In this document: positions 33,690 to 46,152 of the stretch, piece after piece
How the letters are laid out: each line of letters starts with the position of its first letter
Numbering within the stretch: the first letter of the stretch is position 1
Assembly (NCBI RefSeq): GCF_019449565.1
Contig: NZ_JAGRPM010000057.1
Span: 1 to 64,000 of the forward strand
Length of the DNA: 64,000 nt
Direction: 5' to 3'
Source of the DNA: Rhodoblastus sp.
GTDB lineage: Bacteria > Pseudomonadota > Alphaproteobacteria > Rhizobiales > Beijerinckiaceae
Made by a program: the position numbers and the translations under genes
Notes under the pieces: generated by a model
Databases searched by the model: none
What the model saw: the letters and a program-made list of their open reading frames with translations, nothing else
What the model was told of the DNA's origin: nothing

Positions 33690-34886
33690 ATGATCAACCA
33701 GCAAACCGCCGACAAAGCGTCCGACGACGCCGCCAATCTCCTCCTGCGCATCGGCGTCGCGGTGGTTTTCGTCGCCACGCCCTTTTTCCAGCTGCTGTCG
33801 CCGCGCGCGATCTTCATTCTGCCGCCGATCGGCGGCGCGCTGATCCTCGCCACGGGGATTGCGCTCGCGCCGCGCCTGAACATGCGCGACATTTTTGCCT
33901 TCCTGCTGTCGGGCGTCGGGCTGGCGGCGTGCTTTCTCGCCTTCTGGATGCTGCTTTCCCTGCTCTGGACGCCTTTTCCGTCCGAAGCCGCGCCGCGCCT
34001 GATCAAGGCCATGTTGACGATGGCCAGCGTCCTGCCGGTCGCGGCGGCGCTGCCTCCGCGCACCCGCGCGGCCAATCTCTATTTTCTGCCGCTCGGCGTG
34101 GCCCTGACGGCGCTTGGCGCGCTCGTCCTGAGCGCGCGGATCGCGGGGGGCGGCCAAGCCGGCGACGAGGATCTCGTCCTCGGCATGGAGGCCGCGCTGC
34201 TCCTGCTCTGGCCGGCGCTGGCGGCGACCCATTTGCGCAATCGCCCGACCCTTTCGGCGAGCCTCGCCATTGTGGTGCTGGCGGCGGCGGTTTCGGCGCC
34301 GGCGCCCGGCGCCCTCGCGGCGACCGCTTTCGCGGCTCTGGCTTTCGCCTTCGCGCTCTGGAACGCCCGCGCCACGGGCCTTTGGCTGGGACGTTTCAGC
34401 GCGGCCTGTTTCGCCGGCGCGCCGCTCGTCCCGCTGCTGGTCGGCCCGCTGATCGGGCCAGACGCGGCGTCTTCCTTGCTCAGCGTGAAGGCCTGGGGCG
34501 CGATGATCGCCAATGACGGCGTGCGCATCTTCACCGGGCACGGCTTCAATTTCGTGAATTCCGGCTATTGGCGCGGCTATCTGCCGCTCTCGGCGCCGCA
34601 TTCCATCCTGTTCCAGATCTGGACGGACCTCGGCCTGATCGGCGCCTTCGCTGTCGCGGCTCTGGTTCTGCTGGCATATCGCGCCGCCGCCGCGCAGCCG
34701 GAGCGTCAAGCGCCGTTCTGGATCGGCGCCCTCACTTTTGTCTTCGCCATGGGCGCCTTCGGCATCGCCTCCGTCGAAGCCTGGTGGATCACCATGCTGG
34801 CGCTGGCGTTGGGCGCCTTCGCCCTCGTGGCGCGCGGCGATTACAAGACAGCGCGCCCGACGGCGCCGCAATGGTCGCCGCATTAG
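33690..34886 (+). CDS. O-antigen ligase/polymerase-like membrane protein
   Basis: A 398-aa protein with about 10-12 hydrophobic segments and the Wzy/WaaL-type periplasmic loop (HGFNFVNSGYWRGYLPLSAPHSILFQIWTDLG class), where the SAPHS and WTDLG blocks lie. Such proteins either polymerise O-units or ligate them to lipid A-core. It stands alone here, divergent from arfB and near lpt genes, which fits a ligase more than a polymerase. A second protein of the class lies at 55280. Confidence 0.72.
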   Translation: MINQQTADKASDDAANLLLRIGVAVVFVATPFFQLLSPRAIFILPPIGGALILATGIALAPRLNMRDIFAFLLSGVGLAACFLAFWMLLSLLWTPFPSEAAPRLIKAMLTMASVLPVAAALPPRTRAANLYFLPLGVALTALGALVLSARIAGGGQAGDEDLVLGMEAALLLLWPALAATHLRNRPTLSASLAIVVLAAAVSAPAPGALAATAFAALAFAFALWNARATGLWLGRFSAACFAGAPLVPLLVGPLIGPDAASSLLSVKAWGAMIANDGVRIFTGHGFNFVNSGYWRGYLPLSAPHSILFQIWTDLGLIGAFAVAALVLLAYRAAAAQPERQAPFWIGALTFVFAMGAFGIASVEAWWITMLALALGAFALVARGDYKTARPTAPQWSPH

Positions 34887-34896
34887 CGGCGCTGGC

Positions 34897-35331
34897 TCAG
34901 GCCGAGGCGACCGGGCGGCCCTTTTCGTCGACCACCCGTTCGCCGTCTTCCTTGAAGAACTCGCCGCGCTGGGCGGGCAGAATCTCCAGCGCCTTTTCCG
35001 AGGGGCGGCAAAGCCTCACGCCCAGCGGGCTGACCACGATCGGGCGCTCGATCAGCACCGGATGCTTGGTGATGGCCGCGAAAATATCGTCATCCGACAC
35101 TGCCGGATTGTCGAGGCCCAGTTCCGCAAAAGGCGGCGCCTTCTTGCGCAGGATGTCGCGCAGCTTCAGCCCCGCGCGTGCGACTAAGTTTTCCAGCAGC
35201 GCGCGCGTTGGCGGCGTCTTGAGATATTCCACGACATGCGGCTCGATCCCCGAATTGCGGATCAGGCCCAGCACGTTGCGCGACGTGCCGCAGGCGGGGT
35301 TGTGATAGATGATGACGTCGAAAGCGCTCAT
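34897..35331 (-). CDS. arsC: ArsC-type glutaredoxin-dependent arsenate reductase
   Basis: A 144-aa thioredoxin-fold protein with the catalytic Cys in NPACGTSRNVL and the downstream anion-binding region around KHPVLIERPIV, as in the plasmid R773 ArsC family. It reduces arsenate to arsenite using glutathione/glutaredoxin. No arsenite pump or ArsR is adjacent, so it could also be a housekeeping ArsC-like protein. It follows uup after 19 nt. Confidence 0.88.
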   Translation of the reverse strand: MSAFDVIIYHNPACGTSRNVLGLIRNSGIEPHVVEYLKTPPTRALLENLVARAGLKLRDILRKKAPPFAELGLDNPAVSDDDIFAAITKHPVLIERPIVVSPLGVRLCRPSEKALEILPAQRGEFFKEDGERVVDEKGRPVASA

Positions 35332-35350
35332 GTCCGTCTCCTGAGGAGGC

Positions 35351-37162
35351 CTAGCCTCCAATTTCCTCGCGCAGAATTTCCAGCTCCAGCCATTGCTCTT
35401 CGGCGGCGGCCAGCTCCTCTTCGGTCCTGGCCAGCAGCGCGGACGCGTCATTGAAGCGCTTCGGATCGCGGGCGTAAAGCACGTGATCATCCAGTATCTC
35501 GTGCAATTTGCCCGCCGTCGCGCGCAATTTCTCCATGGTCGCCGGCAGAGTCTCCAGCGCGTGCTTTTCCTTGAAGCTCAGCCGGCGCCTTGTGTCCGGG
35601 GCGCGCTCCGCCTTCACAGCAGCCGGCTTGCTCTTGCTCTCTGGCGCCTTGGCCTTGACCGCCGGGCCGAGTCCCGCGCCGCGCTGCGCCACCATGTCGG
35701 TATAACCACCGGCATATTCAATCCATTTGCCCTGGCCTTCGGAGACCAGCACGGAGCCGGCGACGCGGTCAAGAAAATCACGATCATGGCTCACGAGCAG
35801 GATCGTGCCCGGATAATCCGCCAGCATTTCCTGCAGCAGGTCGAGCGTCTCCAGATCGAGATCATTGGTCGGCTCGTCGAGCACCAGAAAATTCGACGGC
35901 AGCGAGAGGGCGCGGGCGAGCAGCAGCCGCGCACGTTCACCGCCCGAGAGCTTGCCCGTCGGCGTGCGCGCCTGTTCTGGCTGGAACAGGAAGTCCCTCA
36001 TATAGCCGATGACATGCTTCTTCTCGCCATTGATCTCGACCCAGTCCGAGCCGCCGCCGGTCAGCGTGTCGGCGAGTGTGGCGTTGGAATCGAGCGCGGC
36101 GCGGCGCTGGTCGAGCGTCGCCATCTGCAGATTGGCGCCGAGCCGGATCGTCCCGGAATCGGGCTCCAGCACGCCGGTGAGCAGATTGATCAAAGTAGTC
36201 TTTCCCGCGCCGTTCGGCCCGACCAGCGCGAGCCGGTCGCCGCGCAGCATGCGCAAGGACAGGTCCTTGACGATGGGACGATCGCCAAAGCTCTTGGCGG
36301 CATTCTCGGCCTCGACCACCAGCTTGCCAGACACCTTGCCCTCGGCGACGCTGATCTTGACCTCGCCGACCATCGTCTTGGCGTCACGCTTCGATTGGCG
36401 CAGGGCCGACAAGCCGGCCATGCGGCGGACATTGCGTTTGCGCCGAGCGGTGACGCCATAGCGCACCCAATGTTCCTCCGCCGCTATCTTCCGGTCGAGT
36501 TTCTGGGCGTCGCGCTCCTCCTGCTCCAGCAGCGCGTCGCGCCAGGCCTCGAATTCGCCGAAGCCTCGGTCGAGCCTCTTGGTGACGCCGCGATCCAGCC
36601 AGACGGTCGCCCGCGAAAGATTTTGCAGGAAACGCCGGTCATGGCTGATCAGCACCAGCGCCGAGCGCAGGCTCGCCAGCTCGCCTTCCAGCCACTCGAT
36701 CGCGGGAAGGTCCAGATGGTTGGTCGGCTCGTCGAGCAGCAGAATGTCCGGCTCCGGCGCCAGAGTACGGGCGAGAGCGGCGCGGCGGGCCTCGCCGCCG
36801 GAGAGGTTTTCCGGCTTTTCGGCGCCGGTCAGGCCCAATTGGTCGAGCAGGTAATGCGCGCGATAATCGGCGTCGCTCGGGCCCAGGCCCGCGATCACAT
36901 AGCTGAAAACGTCGGCATAGCCGGACAGGTCCGGCTCCTGCGGCAGATAGCGCACGGTGGCGTCGGGCTGGAAAAAGCGCTTGCCGCGATCCGGCTCGAT
37001 CTCGCCGGTGGCGATTTTCAGCAGGGTCGATTTGCCCGAGCCGTTGCGCCCGACGAGGCAGATGCGGTCGCCCCGCTCGACCGAAAGGTCGGCGGATTCG
37101 ATCAGGGGTTTGCCGCCAAGGGTCAGACCGACGCCCTGCAAGGTGAGAATGGGAGGAGCCAT
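35351..37162 (-). CDS. uup: ABC-F ATPase of the Uup type
   Basis: A 603-aa protein with two ABC cassettes and no membrane segments. Walker A motifs are GRNGSGKST and GPNGAGKTT; signatures are LSGGEARR and LSGGERARLL. The inter-domain linker is Arg/Lys-rich, and the C-terminal ~80 residues form a coiled coil (KEKHALETLPATMEKLR onward), the Uup hallmark. ABC-F proteins act on ribosomes or, for Uup, in genome maintenance and translation. It is divergent from pgi. Confidence 0.88.
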   Translation of the reverse strand: MAPPILTLQGVGLTLGGKPLIESADLSVERGDRICLVGRNGSGKSTLLKIATGEIEPDRGKRFFQPDATVRYLPQEPDLSGYADVFSYVIAGLGPSDADYRAHYLLDQLGLTGAEKPENLSGGEARRAALARTLAPEPDILLLDEPTNHLDLPAIEWLEGELASLRSALVLISHDRRFLQNLSRATVWLDRGVTKRLDRGFGEFEAWRDALLEQEERDAQKLDRKIAAEEHWVRYGVTARRKRNVRRMAGLSALRQSKRDAKTMVGEVKISVAEGKVSGKLVVEAENAAKSFGDRPIVKDLSLRMLRGDRLALVGPNGAGKTTLINLLTGVLEPDSGTIRLGANLQMATLDQRRAALDSNATLADTLTGGGSDWVEINGEKKHVIGYMRDFLFQPEQARTPTGKLSGGERARLLLARALSLPSNFLVLDEPTNDLDLETLDLLQEMLADYPGTILLVSHDRDFLDRVAGSVLVSEGQGKWIEYAGGYTDMVAQRGAGLGPAVKAKAPESKSKPAAVKAERAPDTRRRLSFKEKHALETLPATMEKLRATAGKLHEILDDHVLYARDPKRFNDASALLARTEEELAAAEEQWLELEILREEIGG

Positions 37163-37313
37163 GCAGTGTTCAAACTGAATTTTGCGACAACCGCAAGATC
37201 CCCCACGTTGAGAGCGCGGCGCCGGAACGTCGCCGCAACCGGCGACGCGCTGTTTTTTTCCCGCGCCGCAGGCTAAGCTTTGGGGAAAGAGCTATTCCCT
37301 TGGGAGACAGGAC

Positions 37314-38957
<1,644 letters not shown>

Positions 38958-38997
38958 AAGCCCCGGCGATTGCGCGCTGCTTGCCGCCAAACTGCGG

Positions 38998-39330
38998 CTA
39001 TTCGTCTTCGCCGAACCTGTTGGCGACGAGCGCGGCGATGGCCTCCAGCGCCGCCTGCGCCTGCGCGCCCGTGGCGGAAACGGTGATCGTGCTGCCAATG
39101 CCGGCGCCGAGCGTCAATATGCCCATGATGGACTGGCCGCCGACCGTTTCGCCGCAGCGCGACACGGTAATTTCGGCGTCGAATTGCTCGACGCAATGGA
39201 CAAATTTCGCCGTGGCGCGGGCGTGAAGGCCCTTGCGATTGATAATCGGCAGTTCGCGCGTGACCGCGCCATCCGGCGGCGGCGGATTAGGCGGGCAGTC
39301 GCAGGGTCCGGCTTCGTCCAAAATGCTCAT
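38998..39330 (-). CDS. ptsH: HPr-family phosphocarrier (PTS)
   Basis: A 110-aa HPr. The phosphorylated His is in NRKGLHARATAKF. The regulatory Ser region is SIMGILTLGAG, which HprK can modify. The protein has a ~25-residue N-terminal extension rich in Pro. No sugar permease lies nearby, so this belongs to the regulatory PTS. The ATG at 39330 overlaps the manX stop (ATGA). Confidence 0.92.
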   Translation of the reverse strand: MSILDEAGPCDCPPNPPPPDGAVTRELPIINRKGLHARATAKFVHCVEQFDAEITVSRCGETVGGQSIMGILTLGAGIGSTITVSATGAQAQAALEAIAALVANRFGEDE

Positions 39331-39734
39331 TTCCCACACAATATCTTGCTTGCGACATAGATATATTTGCGGCCGGCTTCGGCCGCCTGAGTCACCGCCT
39401 GTTCGAGCGGAGCCTCGTCGCGGACTGAAGCGAGTTTAATCAGCATGGGCAGGTTAACGCCCGCCACAACTTCCACATTAGCGCCATTCATCACCGAAAT
39501 CGCGAGATTGGACGGCGTTCCGCCGAACATATCGGTCAGGATCACCACGCCGGCCCCGGAATCCACCTGGGAGATCGCCTCGATAATATCCCGTCGGCGG
39601 ATTTCCATGTCATCGTCGGGACCAATTGTAATGGTCGCCAATTGCGATTGCGGACCACAAACATGCTCCAACGCCGCGCGAAACTCCGTCGCCAGATGGC
39701 CATGCGTCACAAGCACTATGCCAATCATTGACAC
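39327..39734 (-). CDS. manX: Mannose-type EIIA PTS protein
   Basis: A 135-aa EIIA-Man domain. The phosphorylated His is in LVTHGHLATEF, and ILTDMFGGTPSN is the family block. Like the rhizobial ManX it has no EIIB/C partner and acts as a phosphate sink/regulator in the incomplete PTS with HPr and HprK. It overlaps ptsH by 4 nt and follows hprK after ~190 bp. Confidence 0.92.
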   Translation of the reverse strand: MSMIGIVLVTHGHLATEFRAALEHVCGPQSQLATITIGPDDDMEIRRRDIIEAISQVDSGAGVVILTDMFGGTPSNLAISVMNGANVEVVAGVNLPMLIKLASVRDEAPLEQAVTQAAEAGRKYIYVASKILCGK

Positions 39735-39921
39735 TTACCATCCTGTCCTCGCCCGCATCGGCCTCCCAAATCCGCCGGGCGGCGGGGGGAGAGCCTTCGG
39801 GCCGGCGCCGCAACCGGGCGCCCCATCTCTAAAGCGCACATCTGGTCACGAAATCGCCGAATTTCAGACCAGCCATTTTCGTGTTTGCGACCGACTTGGC
39901 AAGCGAAATGAGCGACTTGTA

Positions 39922-40416
39922 TTACTTTGTCGAAAAATTGTGCAGAAAAGCCATGATGGCCGCCACCGACCTCTCGGTTTCCCGAGCCGGGAGCCGCAAG
40001 CGCGGGACGTCGTGCAAGACAAGGAAATCGCTGCATAATTCCTTCGGCTCGGGCAAACGCGGGCAATCCGCCCGCTGGCTTTCCGATTCCAGATCGACGA
40101 TCAGCGCGAGAACGGCGCATTTTTCGTAATCCTGGTCGAGAAGGCCGATGCCGCGCCATTCCGCGAGGCCGGATATGGCGCGATGCGGGCTGAGCAGCGC
40201 CCGGCCGCCGCGAATCCGCACCAGAACGCGGTCGTCGCCGACCAGACGCGCGAAATCGCCCCGCCGTGTCCAGGCCTCGACCAGCGCGAGGGCGAGGCTC
40301 GACTTTCCCGCGCCTGAGGCGCCGCGAATCAACACGCCGCTTTCGCCCAGCGCCACCGCATTGGCGCTGACGGGAAAGGGCGCCTCCTCGCTCTGCAGAG
40401 TCATGGGCGCCCTCAT
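39922..40416 (-). CDS. hprK: HPr kinase/phosphorylase, short alphaproteobacterial form
   Basis: A 164-aa protein consisting only of the catalytic C-terminal domain. It has a P-loop RGASGAGKSSLALAL and the VGDDRVLVR block; the N-terminal domain of Firmicutes HprK is absent. It phosphorylates HPr on the regulatory Ser. It overlaps the chvG stop by 4 nt, so kinase genes for envelope sensing and carbon control are coupled. The start is at 40416 (or 40404). Confidence 0.92.
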   Translation of the reverse strand: MRAPMTLQSEEAPFPVSANAVALGESGVLIRGASGAGKSSLALALVEAWTRRGDFARLVGDDRVLVRIRGGRALLSPHRAISGLAEWRGIGLLDQDYEKCAVLALIVDLESESQRADCPRLPEPKELCSDFLVLHDVPRLRLPARETERSVAAIMAFLHNFSTK

Positions 40417-42281
40417 TCCGCCGCCGGCAGGAAGACGACGAAGCGCGCGCCGAGCGTCTCGCCCTCCTCGTCGAGGCGATTGCCGGCGTGGATCGTCCCG
40501 CCATGCGCTTCGACGATCTGGCGCGAGATCGACAGCCCCAGACCGGAATTCTGGCCGAAGGCATGGTTGGGACGGTCGGTGTAGAAACGCTCGAAAATCC
40601 GCTCGAAGGCATGGTCGGGAATGCCGGGGCCGTCGTCTTCCACCAGAATTTCAAAGCCGGCACGCTGCGCCTGCCCTTCCTCGAAGGCGCCCCGCGCGCG
40701 GCGCAGGGTCACGCGCACCTCCCCGCCTTGTTGCGAAAAGGTGCGGGCGTTGTCGATCAGATTGTTGAACACCTGGCCGAGACGCGAATCATGCCCCAGC
40801 ATCAGCCAGTGGCCCGGCAGCGGCCCGGGCTCGACTTTCAGCCGAATTTTGACGCCGTCCTCGCGCTCGATCTGGTTGCCGGCGTCGACCAAGGCCCGCA
40901 GCAATTGGGCGATGTCGATCGGCTCGCGGTCCCCGCGCGCAAGTTCCGCGTCGAGGCGCGAGGCGTCGGAAATGTCGGAAATCAGCCGGTCGAGCCGGCG
41001 CACGTCGTGGTGGATGACTTCGAGCAGCCGCCCCCGCGCGGAATCGGTCTTGGCGATGGGCAAGGTCTCGACGGCGCTGCGCAGCGAGGTGAGCGGGTTC
41101 TTCAATTCATGCGCGACATCGGCGGCGAAACGCTCAATCGCCTCGATGCGGTTGAACAGGGCGCGCGTCATGTCGCGCAAGGCTCCGGACAAATGGCCAA
41201 TCTCGTCGTTACGGTCGGTGAAATCGGGGATTTCCTGGCGCGACTTGACGCCGCGCCGCACCCGGTCCGCCGCCTCGGCCAGCTTGCGCATCGGCTCAGC
41301 TATGGTCCCGGCCAGCGCGGCCGACAGGAGGAACATCACCGCGGCGGAGACGAGGAAGATGCGCACCAGCGCCCGCCGCTCGCCGGCGATCGCCTCGTCG
41401 ATGTCGCTGCCTTGCGTCGAGAGCAGCAAGGCGCCGCGCGCTGTGCGGAAGCGCTGGATCGGCGCGGCGACGGAAATCACGGTTTCGCCATGCGCGTTGA
41501 CGCGGACGAAAGAGCTTTCGCGCCCTTCCAGGGCGCTCGCCACTTCAGGATAGGCGCGGCCATTGGCGACGCCAATATCCTCGTAAAGCGGCAGTTTCTC
41601 GGAATTGAACTTGCCCTGGAACAGGTCTCCCAGCCATTCCGGCCAGCGTGGGCCTTCCTCCTGTCCGGGCGGCGGCAGTTCGTTGCGCAGAATGTTGGAG
41701 CGCGCCGCGATGGAGCGCGAATCGAGCAGCATATAGCCGTCGCGGTCATAGATGCGGGCCCGCGTGCGGGTTGGCGAGACGAGGCGGCGCAGCAGCGGCC
41801 CGACGCGGTCGGGATTGATGGAGAATTCAAGGCCGGCCTTGGATTCCTCGTCGAGGCCATAGCTCTGGCCGGGCGCGAGCTTGAGCAGCTTTTCCGGATC
41901 GATGGTGATCGCGTCGGCGTCCACCGTCGCGGAGGCCGCGATCGCGGCCGCGATGATCTCGGCCTGGGTGCTCAGGCTCTGGATACGGGCGTCGATCAGG
42001 CCCTGTCGGAACTGGTTGAGATAGAGGAAGCCGATCAGCAGCGCGAATAGCCCGCCGATATTAAGCAGGATGATGCGCCGGGTCAGCGATGAGGAAAAGC
42101 GCGAGACGAAGCCGCGCCACAGGGCGCGCAAGGCCACGGCGCGCCGCTTCGCGCGCGGGCTGGAAGGCAGCGCGCCAATCAGCCTCGACGGCCAGCGCGC
42201 GGTCCCGCTGTCCCTCGCGCGCTCCGCGCCGACGCGCTCGTCCAGGCTTTCCTGCAAGCCCGCCCCCGGCTCTTGGATCAC
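40413..42281 (-). CDS. chvG: ChvG, envelope/acid-sensing histidine kinase
   Basis: A 622-aa membrane kinase. Membrane segments lie near 70-90 and 307-326, flanking a ~215-residue periplasmic stimulus-sensing domain. A HAMP linker, the phospho-His at about 391 ([10 protein letters not shown]) and a HATPase domain with [11 protein letters not shown] and EDDGPGIP follow. In rhizobia ChvG with ChvI (and the inhibitor ExoR, not seen here) controls the switch to acid/host-associated life and exopolysaccharide. It overlaps chvI by 4 nt. Confidence 0.94.
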   Translation of the reverse strand: MIQEPGAGLQESLDERVGAERARDSGTARWPSRLIGALPSSPRAKRRAVALRALWRGFVSRFSSSLTRRIILLNIGGLFALLIGFLYLNQFRQGLIDARIQSLSTQAEIIAAAIAASATVDADAITIDPEKLLKLAPGQSYGLDEESKAGLEFSINPDRVGPLLRRLVSPTRTRARIYDRDGYMLLDSRSIAARSNILRNELPPPGQEEGPRWPEWLGDLFQGKFNSEKLPLYEDIGVANGRAYPEVASALEGRESSFVRVNAHGETVISVAAPIQRFRTARGALLLSTQGSDIDEAIAGERRALVRIFLVSAAVMFLLSAALAGTIAEPMRKLAEAADRVRRGVKSRQEIPDFTDRNDEIGHLSGALRDMTRALFNRIEAIERFAADVAHELKNPLTSLRSAVETLPIAKTDSARGRLLEVIHHDVRRLDRLISDISDASRLDAELARGDREPIDIAQLLRALVDAGNQIEREDGVKIRLKVEPGPLPGHWLMLGHDSRLGQVFNNLIDNARTFSQQGGEVRVTLRRARGAFEEGQAQRAGFEILVEDDGPGIPDHAFERIFERFYTDRPNHAFGQNSGLGLSISRQIVEAHGGTIHAGNRLDEEGETLGARFVVFLPAAE

Positions 42282-42976
42282 GATTCCTTGAAGCGATAGC
42301 CGACGCCGTAAAGCGTCTCGATCATTTCGAAATCGTCATCCACCATTTTGAACTTCTTGCGCAGCCGCTTGATATGGCTGTCGATGGTGCGGTCGTCGAC
42401 ATAGACCTGGTCGTCATAGGCGGCGTCCATCAGCGCGTTGCGGCTCTTGACCACGCCCGGGCGCGTCGCCAGCGCCTGCAGGATCAAGAATTCCGTGACC
42501 GTGAGCACGACCGGCTCGTTGTTCCAGGTGCAGGCGTGGCGCTCGGGGTCCATCTTGAGCTGGCCGCGTTCGAGGATCTTGGCCTCGGTTTCCTTCTGGG
42601 CGGCGGCTTCCTTGGGATTGGAGCGGCGCAGGATCGCCTTGACGCGCTCGACCAGCAGGCGCTGCGAGAAGGGTTTGCGGATAAAATCGTCGGCGCCCAT
42701 CTTCAGGCCGAACAATTCGTCGATTTCCTCGTCCTTCGAGGTGAGGAAGATCACCGGCAGGTCGGATTTCTGGCGCAGGCGGCGCAGCAGCTCCATGCCG
42801 TCCATGCGCGGCATCTTGATGTCGAAAATCGCCATGTCGGGCGGATTGGTCTTGAGACCTTCGAGCGCCGCCATGCCGTCATTATAGGTCTGGACGCGAT
42901 AGCCCTCCCCCTCCAGAGCGATGGAGACCGAAGTCAGGATGTTGCGATCGTCGTCGACAAGCGCGATGGTCGGCAT
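42278..42976 (-). CDS. chvI: ChvI, OmpR-type response regulator
   Basis: A 232-aa regulator. The receiver domain has acidic residues 8-10, phospho-Asp52 in [10 protein letters not shown] and Lys101 in IRKPFSQ. The C-terminal winged helix has [18 protein letters not shown] and [11 protein letters not shown]. It partners with ChvG and is essential or near-essential in many rhizobia. The ATG at 42976 is fixed by the receiver start [10 protein letters not shown]. Confidence 0.96.
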   Translation of the reverse strand: MPTIALVDDDRNILTSVSIALEGEGYRVQTYNDGMAALEGLKTNPPDMAIFDIKMPRMDGMELLRRLRQKSDLPVIFLTSKDEEIDELFGLKMGADDFIRKPFSQRLLVERVKAILRRSNPKEAAAQKETEAKILERGQLKMDPERHACTWNNEPVVLTVTEFLILQALATRPGVVKSRNALMDAAYDDQVYVDDRTIDSHIKRLRKKFKMVDDDFEMIETLYGVGYRFKES

Positions 42977-43078
42977 GACAAACCTCTTTTTTGGACGGGG
43001 GCGCCAGCGAAGCGACTCCGTGACGCTAATATATAGTAGCATCGCTCTAGAATTCACTCCGTTTTCAATGAATGCGCC

Positions 43079-43864
43079 ATGAACACAACCGACGACGCCC
43101 CGCAATCGCCTCTCGCCCCTGTCGCGCCCCCCTTCGCCCCCCTCGCCGAGAACACCTTCGACGGGCTGGCGCTCGCCAAAATCCTGCTGCGCGCGACGCC
43201 GGCGGGCGCGCTGGCGACCCTGACCCGCGACGCCGGCTATCCCTTCGCCAGCCTCACCAGCGTCGCCACCGATTGCGACGGCGCGCCCGTGCTGCTCATT
43301 TCCGGCCTCGCCCATCACACGAAAAACCTGCGCGCGGACGCGCGCGGCTCGCTCCTGCTGGCCGAAGGCGGCAAGGGTGACCCACTGGCCCATCCGCGCC
43401 TGACGGTGGTCGGCCGCCTCGCGCCGACCTCGGATCCCCGGGCGCGCGCCCGTTTCCTGCGCCGCCATCCCAAGGCCGCGCTCTACGCGGACTTCCCGGA
43501 CTTCTCCTTCTGGCGGCTCGAGCCCGAAGCCGCCCATCTCAATGGCGGCTTTGCGCGCGCGGCGGATTATCCGGGCGGCGACATCCTCGCCGATGTCGCG
43601 AGCGCCGAAGACCTCTTCGCGGCGGAAGAAAGCCTGCTCGACGAGATCAACGCCCTGCCCCGCGAAAGCCGCGGCGATTGGGCGCGCGCGGCCGGTGCGG
43701 ACCCTGCCCTGAACTGGCGGGCGACCGGACTGGATCCGGAGGGCCTAGACCTCGCCGCCCCGCAAATATCGGCCCGGCTTGCCTTCGTTCGGCCCGCTTC
43801 ATCTCCCTCCGCGTGGCGGGAAGCTTTGGCGGAAGCGCAAAACAGCGTCCCTGCGGACGGCTGA
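43079..43864 (+). CDS. HugZ/pyridoxamine-oxidase-like haem utilisation protein
   Basis: A 261-aa protein with a split-barrel flavin/haem-binding domain ([20 protein letters not shown] onward) and a C-terminal DUF2470-like part ([16 protein letters not shown] onward), the HugZ arrangement. HugZ-type proteins degrade haem or handle related tetrapyrroles. The gene sits between chvI and pckA, divergent from chvI. The family is sound, the substrate unproven. Confidence 0.82.
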   Translation: MNTTDDAPQSPLAPVAPPFAPLAENTFDGLALAKILLRATPAGALATLTRDAGYPFASLTSVATDCDGAPVLLISGLAHHTKNLRADARGSLLLAEGGKGDPLAHPRLTVVGRLAPTSDPRARARFLRRHPKAALYADFPDFSFWRLEPEAAHLNGGFARAADYPGGDILADVASAEDLFAAEESLLDEINALPRESRGDWARAAGADPALNWRATGLDPEGLDLAAPQISARLAFVRPASSPSAWREALAEAQNSVPADG

Positions 43865-43999
43865 CATGGTAAATTTAATCTAGGTCAAAGAACCGTCTTA
43901 TTTCTCACTTGCATGGCCCCTATGCGGCGCGTAAACGGACCCGGAACTTTCGCAAGAATTACGCGCTCTTCCTTTTTTCAGCGCAGTCGGGAGAAACAC

Positions 44000-45613
44000 A
44001 TGGCTCAGTCGGGCGTCTTCAATCCGGCCTTTCCGGTTGAAACCTTCGGGTTCAAGAAACTCAAGAATGTCTATTACAACCTGACCGCCCCGGCGCTCTA
44101 TGAGGAATCCCTGCGCCGCGGCGAGGCCGTTCTGGCCGCCGGCGGGGCGCTGGTCGCCGAGACAGGCGCCCATACCGGCCGTTCCGCCAAGGACAAGTTC
44201 GTCGTGCGCGACGAGACCACCGAAAATACCGTGTGGTGGGACAATAATGGCGCGATCACGCCCGCCAATTTCGACGCCCTGCTCGAAGACTTCCTGAAGC
44301 ACGCCGAAGGCAAGGACCTTTTCGTGCAGGACCTGTTCGGCGGCGCCGACCCGGCCCATCGCGTCAAGACCCGCGTCGTGACCGAATACGCCTGGCATTC
44401 GCTGTTCATCAGCAACCTGCTGATCAACCCGACCGCCGACGAATTGCTCAACAACATCGCCGACCTGACCATCGTCGACCTGCCCTCGTTCCGCGCCGAT
44501 CCGAAGCGCCACGGCGGCCGCAGCGAGACCATCATCGCAGTGAATTTCGCCAAGAAAATCGTGCTGATCGGCGGCACCTCCTATGCCGGCGAGATGAAGA
44601 AGTCGGTCTTCACCTATCTCAACTACATCCTGCCGCCCGAAGGCGTCATGCCGATGCATTGCTCGGCCAATGTCGGCGACGGCCATGATTCGGCGATCTT
44701 CTTCGGCCTGTCGGGCACCGGCAAGACCACCCTTTCCGCCGATTCCTCGCGCACGCTGATCGGCGACGACGAGCATGGCTGGTCCAAGGAAGGCGTGTTC
44801 AACTTCGAAGGCGGCTGCTACGCCAAGGCGATCAAGCTGTCGCGCGAAGCCGAGCCGGAAATCTTCGCCACCACCGAGCGTTTCGGCACGGTGATGGAGA
44901 ATGTGGTGCTCGATCCCGAGACCCGCGTTCCGGACTTCGACGATAATTCCAAGACGGAAAACACGCGCATCGCCTATCCGCTGGACTACATCCCGAACGC
45001 TTCGGCGACCGGTCGCGCCGGCCATCCCAAGAACATCGTCCTGCTGACCTGCGACGCGTTCGGCGTGCTGCCGCCGATCGCCAAGCTCGACGCCTCTCAG
45101 GCCATGTATCACTTCCTGTCCGGCTATACCGCCAAGGTCGCCGGCACGGAAAAGGGCGTGACCGAGCCTTCCGCCACCTTCTCGACCTGCTTCGGCGCGC
45201 CCTTCATGCCGCGTCACCCGTCGGAATATGGCAATCTGCTGCGCGACCTCATCGCCAAGCATCACGTCGACTGCTGGCTGGTCAACACCGGCTGGACCGG
45301 CGGCAAATATGGCACGGGCCGCCGCATGCCGATCCGCGTGACCCGCCGCCTGCTCTCGGCGGCGCTGGACGGTTCGCTGAACAAGGCCGACTTCCGCACC
45401 GACCCCTATTTCGGCCTCGCTGTGCCGACCTCGGTGCCGGGCGTCGAGCCGCATATCCTCAACCCGGTCAAGACCTGGGCTTCGAAGGCTGAATTCGCCG
45501 AGACGGCGAAGAAGCTGGTGAAATTGTTCCGCGACAATTTCGTGACCTTCGAGCCGCATGTCGACGCCAAGGTCAAGGAAGCCGCCCCGGCCGTGCAGAT
45601 CGCCGCCGAATAA
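44000..45613 (+). CDS. pckA: ATP-dependent phosphoenolpyruvate carboxykinase
   Basis: A 537-aa enzyme that makes PEP from oxaloacetate, the first step of gluconeogenesis. It has the kinase P-loop [11 protein letters not shown], the metal/substrate motif around [11 protein letters not shown], and [18 protein letters not shown] ribosome site precedes the ATG. The association with chvI-chvG-hprK is conserved in rhizobia, where ChvI and Pck control are linked. A strong terminator follows. Confidence 0.97.
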   Translation: MAQSGVFNPAFPVETFGFKKLKNVYYNLTAPALYEESLRRGEAVLAAGGALVAETGAHTGRSAKDKFVVRDETTENTVWWDNNGAITPANFDALLEDFLKHAEGKDLFVQDLFGGADPAHRVKTRVVTEYAWHSLFISNLLINPTADELLNNIADLTIVDLPSFRADPKRHGGRSETIIAVNFAKKIVLIGGTSYAGEMKKSVFTYLNYILPPEGVMPMHCSANVGDGHDSAIFFGLSGTGKTTLSADSSRTLIGDDEHGWSKEGVFNFEGGCYAKAIKLSREAEPEIFATTERFGTVMENVVLDPETRVPDFDDNSKTENTRIAYPLDYIPNASATGRAGHPKNIVLLTCDAFGVLPPIAKLDASQAMYHFLSGYTAKVAGTEKGVTEPSATFSTCFGAPFMPRHPSEYGNLLRDLIAKHHVDCWLVNTGWTGGKYGTGRRMPIRVTRRLLSAALDGSLNKADFRTDPYFGLAVPTSVPGVEPHILNPVKTWASKAEFAETAKKLVKLFRDNFVTFEPHVDAKVKEAAPAVQIAAE

Positions 45614-45639
45614 AGCTTTCCGCGAGCCAAAGCTTCGAA

Positions 45640-45666
45640 CCCCGCCTGTCCGCAGGCGGGGTTTTT
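45640..45666 (+). terminator. Intrinsic terminator of pckA
   Basis: CCCCGCCTG (45640-45648) pairs with CAGGCGGGG (45653-45661) around a TCCG tetraloop, followed by five T residues. Confidence 0.92.
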
Positions 45667-45831
45667 CATTGTCGAAGCCGTCGAATATTAATGACTTGTT
45701 CATCTTGATGAATAGACATTAATCTTTGCGGCTTTCCCACAGATTAAAATACTATTTTTGGTCTTATTCACGCCATTAAGGAATCGGAAACCTCACGCTG
45801 TTGTTATCGTCCCAACAAGCGAACTTGAAAC

Positions 45832-46128
45832 GTGAGAATGTATATGCGTATCGGCTCATCCAAGGAACTGAACCAAGAGACCCTGACGTCCCTGGGCAAG
45901 ATCAGCGCCGCCTCCGACTGGCGTGGCGCGGGCGAAACGATCGACGCCAATCTGTTCCGGCTGAAAGCGCTGCACAAGCTGATGCAGGCCGCCGAGGACT
46001 GCGACGCCGACGCCTTGGTCGATGTCGATTATCGCGAGGAAATCCTGCCGCGCACGGAACATCCCGGCGCGACGCCGCTGAAGCGCGTCTGCGCCACCGC
46101 CGTCGCGGTGAAGTTGAAATCGGCCTGA
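45832..46128 (+). CDS. Small hypothetical protein
   Basis: A 98-aa protein of unknown function, acidic in the middle (AAEDCDADALVDVDYREEIL) and without Cys clusters or a signal peptide. The ADALVDVDY block faintly recalls YbjQ-type fold strands, but that is weak. It has its own AT-rich upstream region (45690-45800) and its own terminator 25 bp after the stop, so it is a monocistronic unit. The start may be the third Met (45844). Confidence 0.6.
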   Translation: MRMYMRIGSSKELNQETLTSLGKISAASDWRGAGETIDANLFRLKALHKLMQAAEDCDADALVDVDYREEILPRTEHPGATPLKRVCATAVAVKLKSA

Positions 46129-46152
46129 CGTCCGCCGCCGTCAGCCGCCGCG

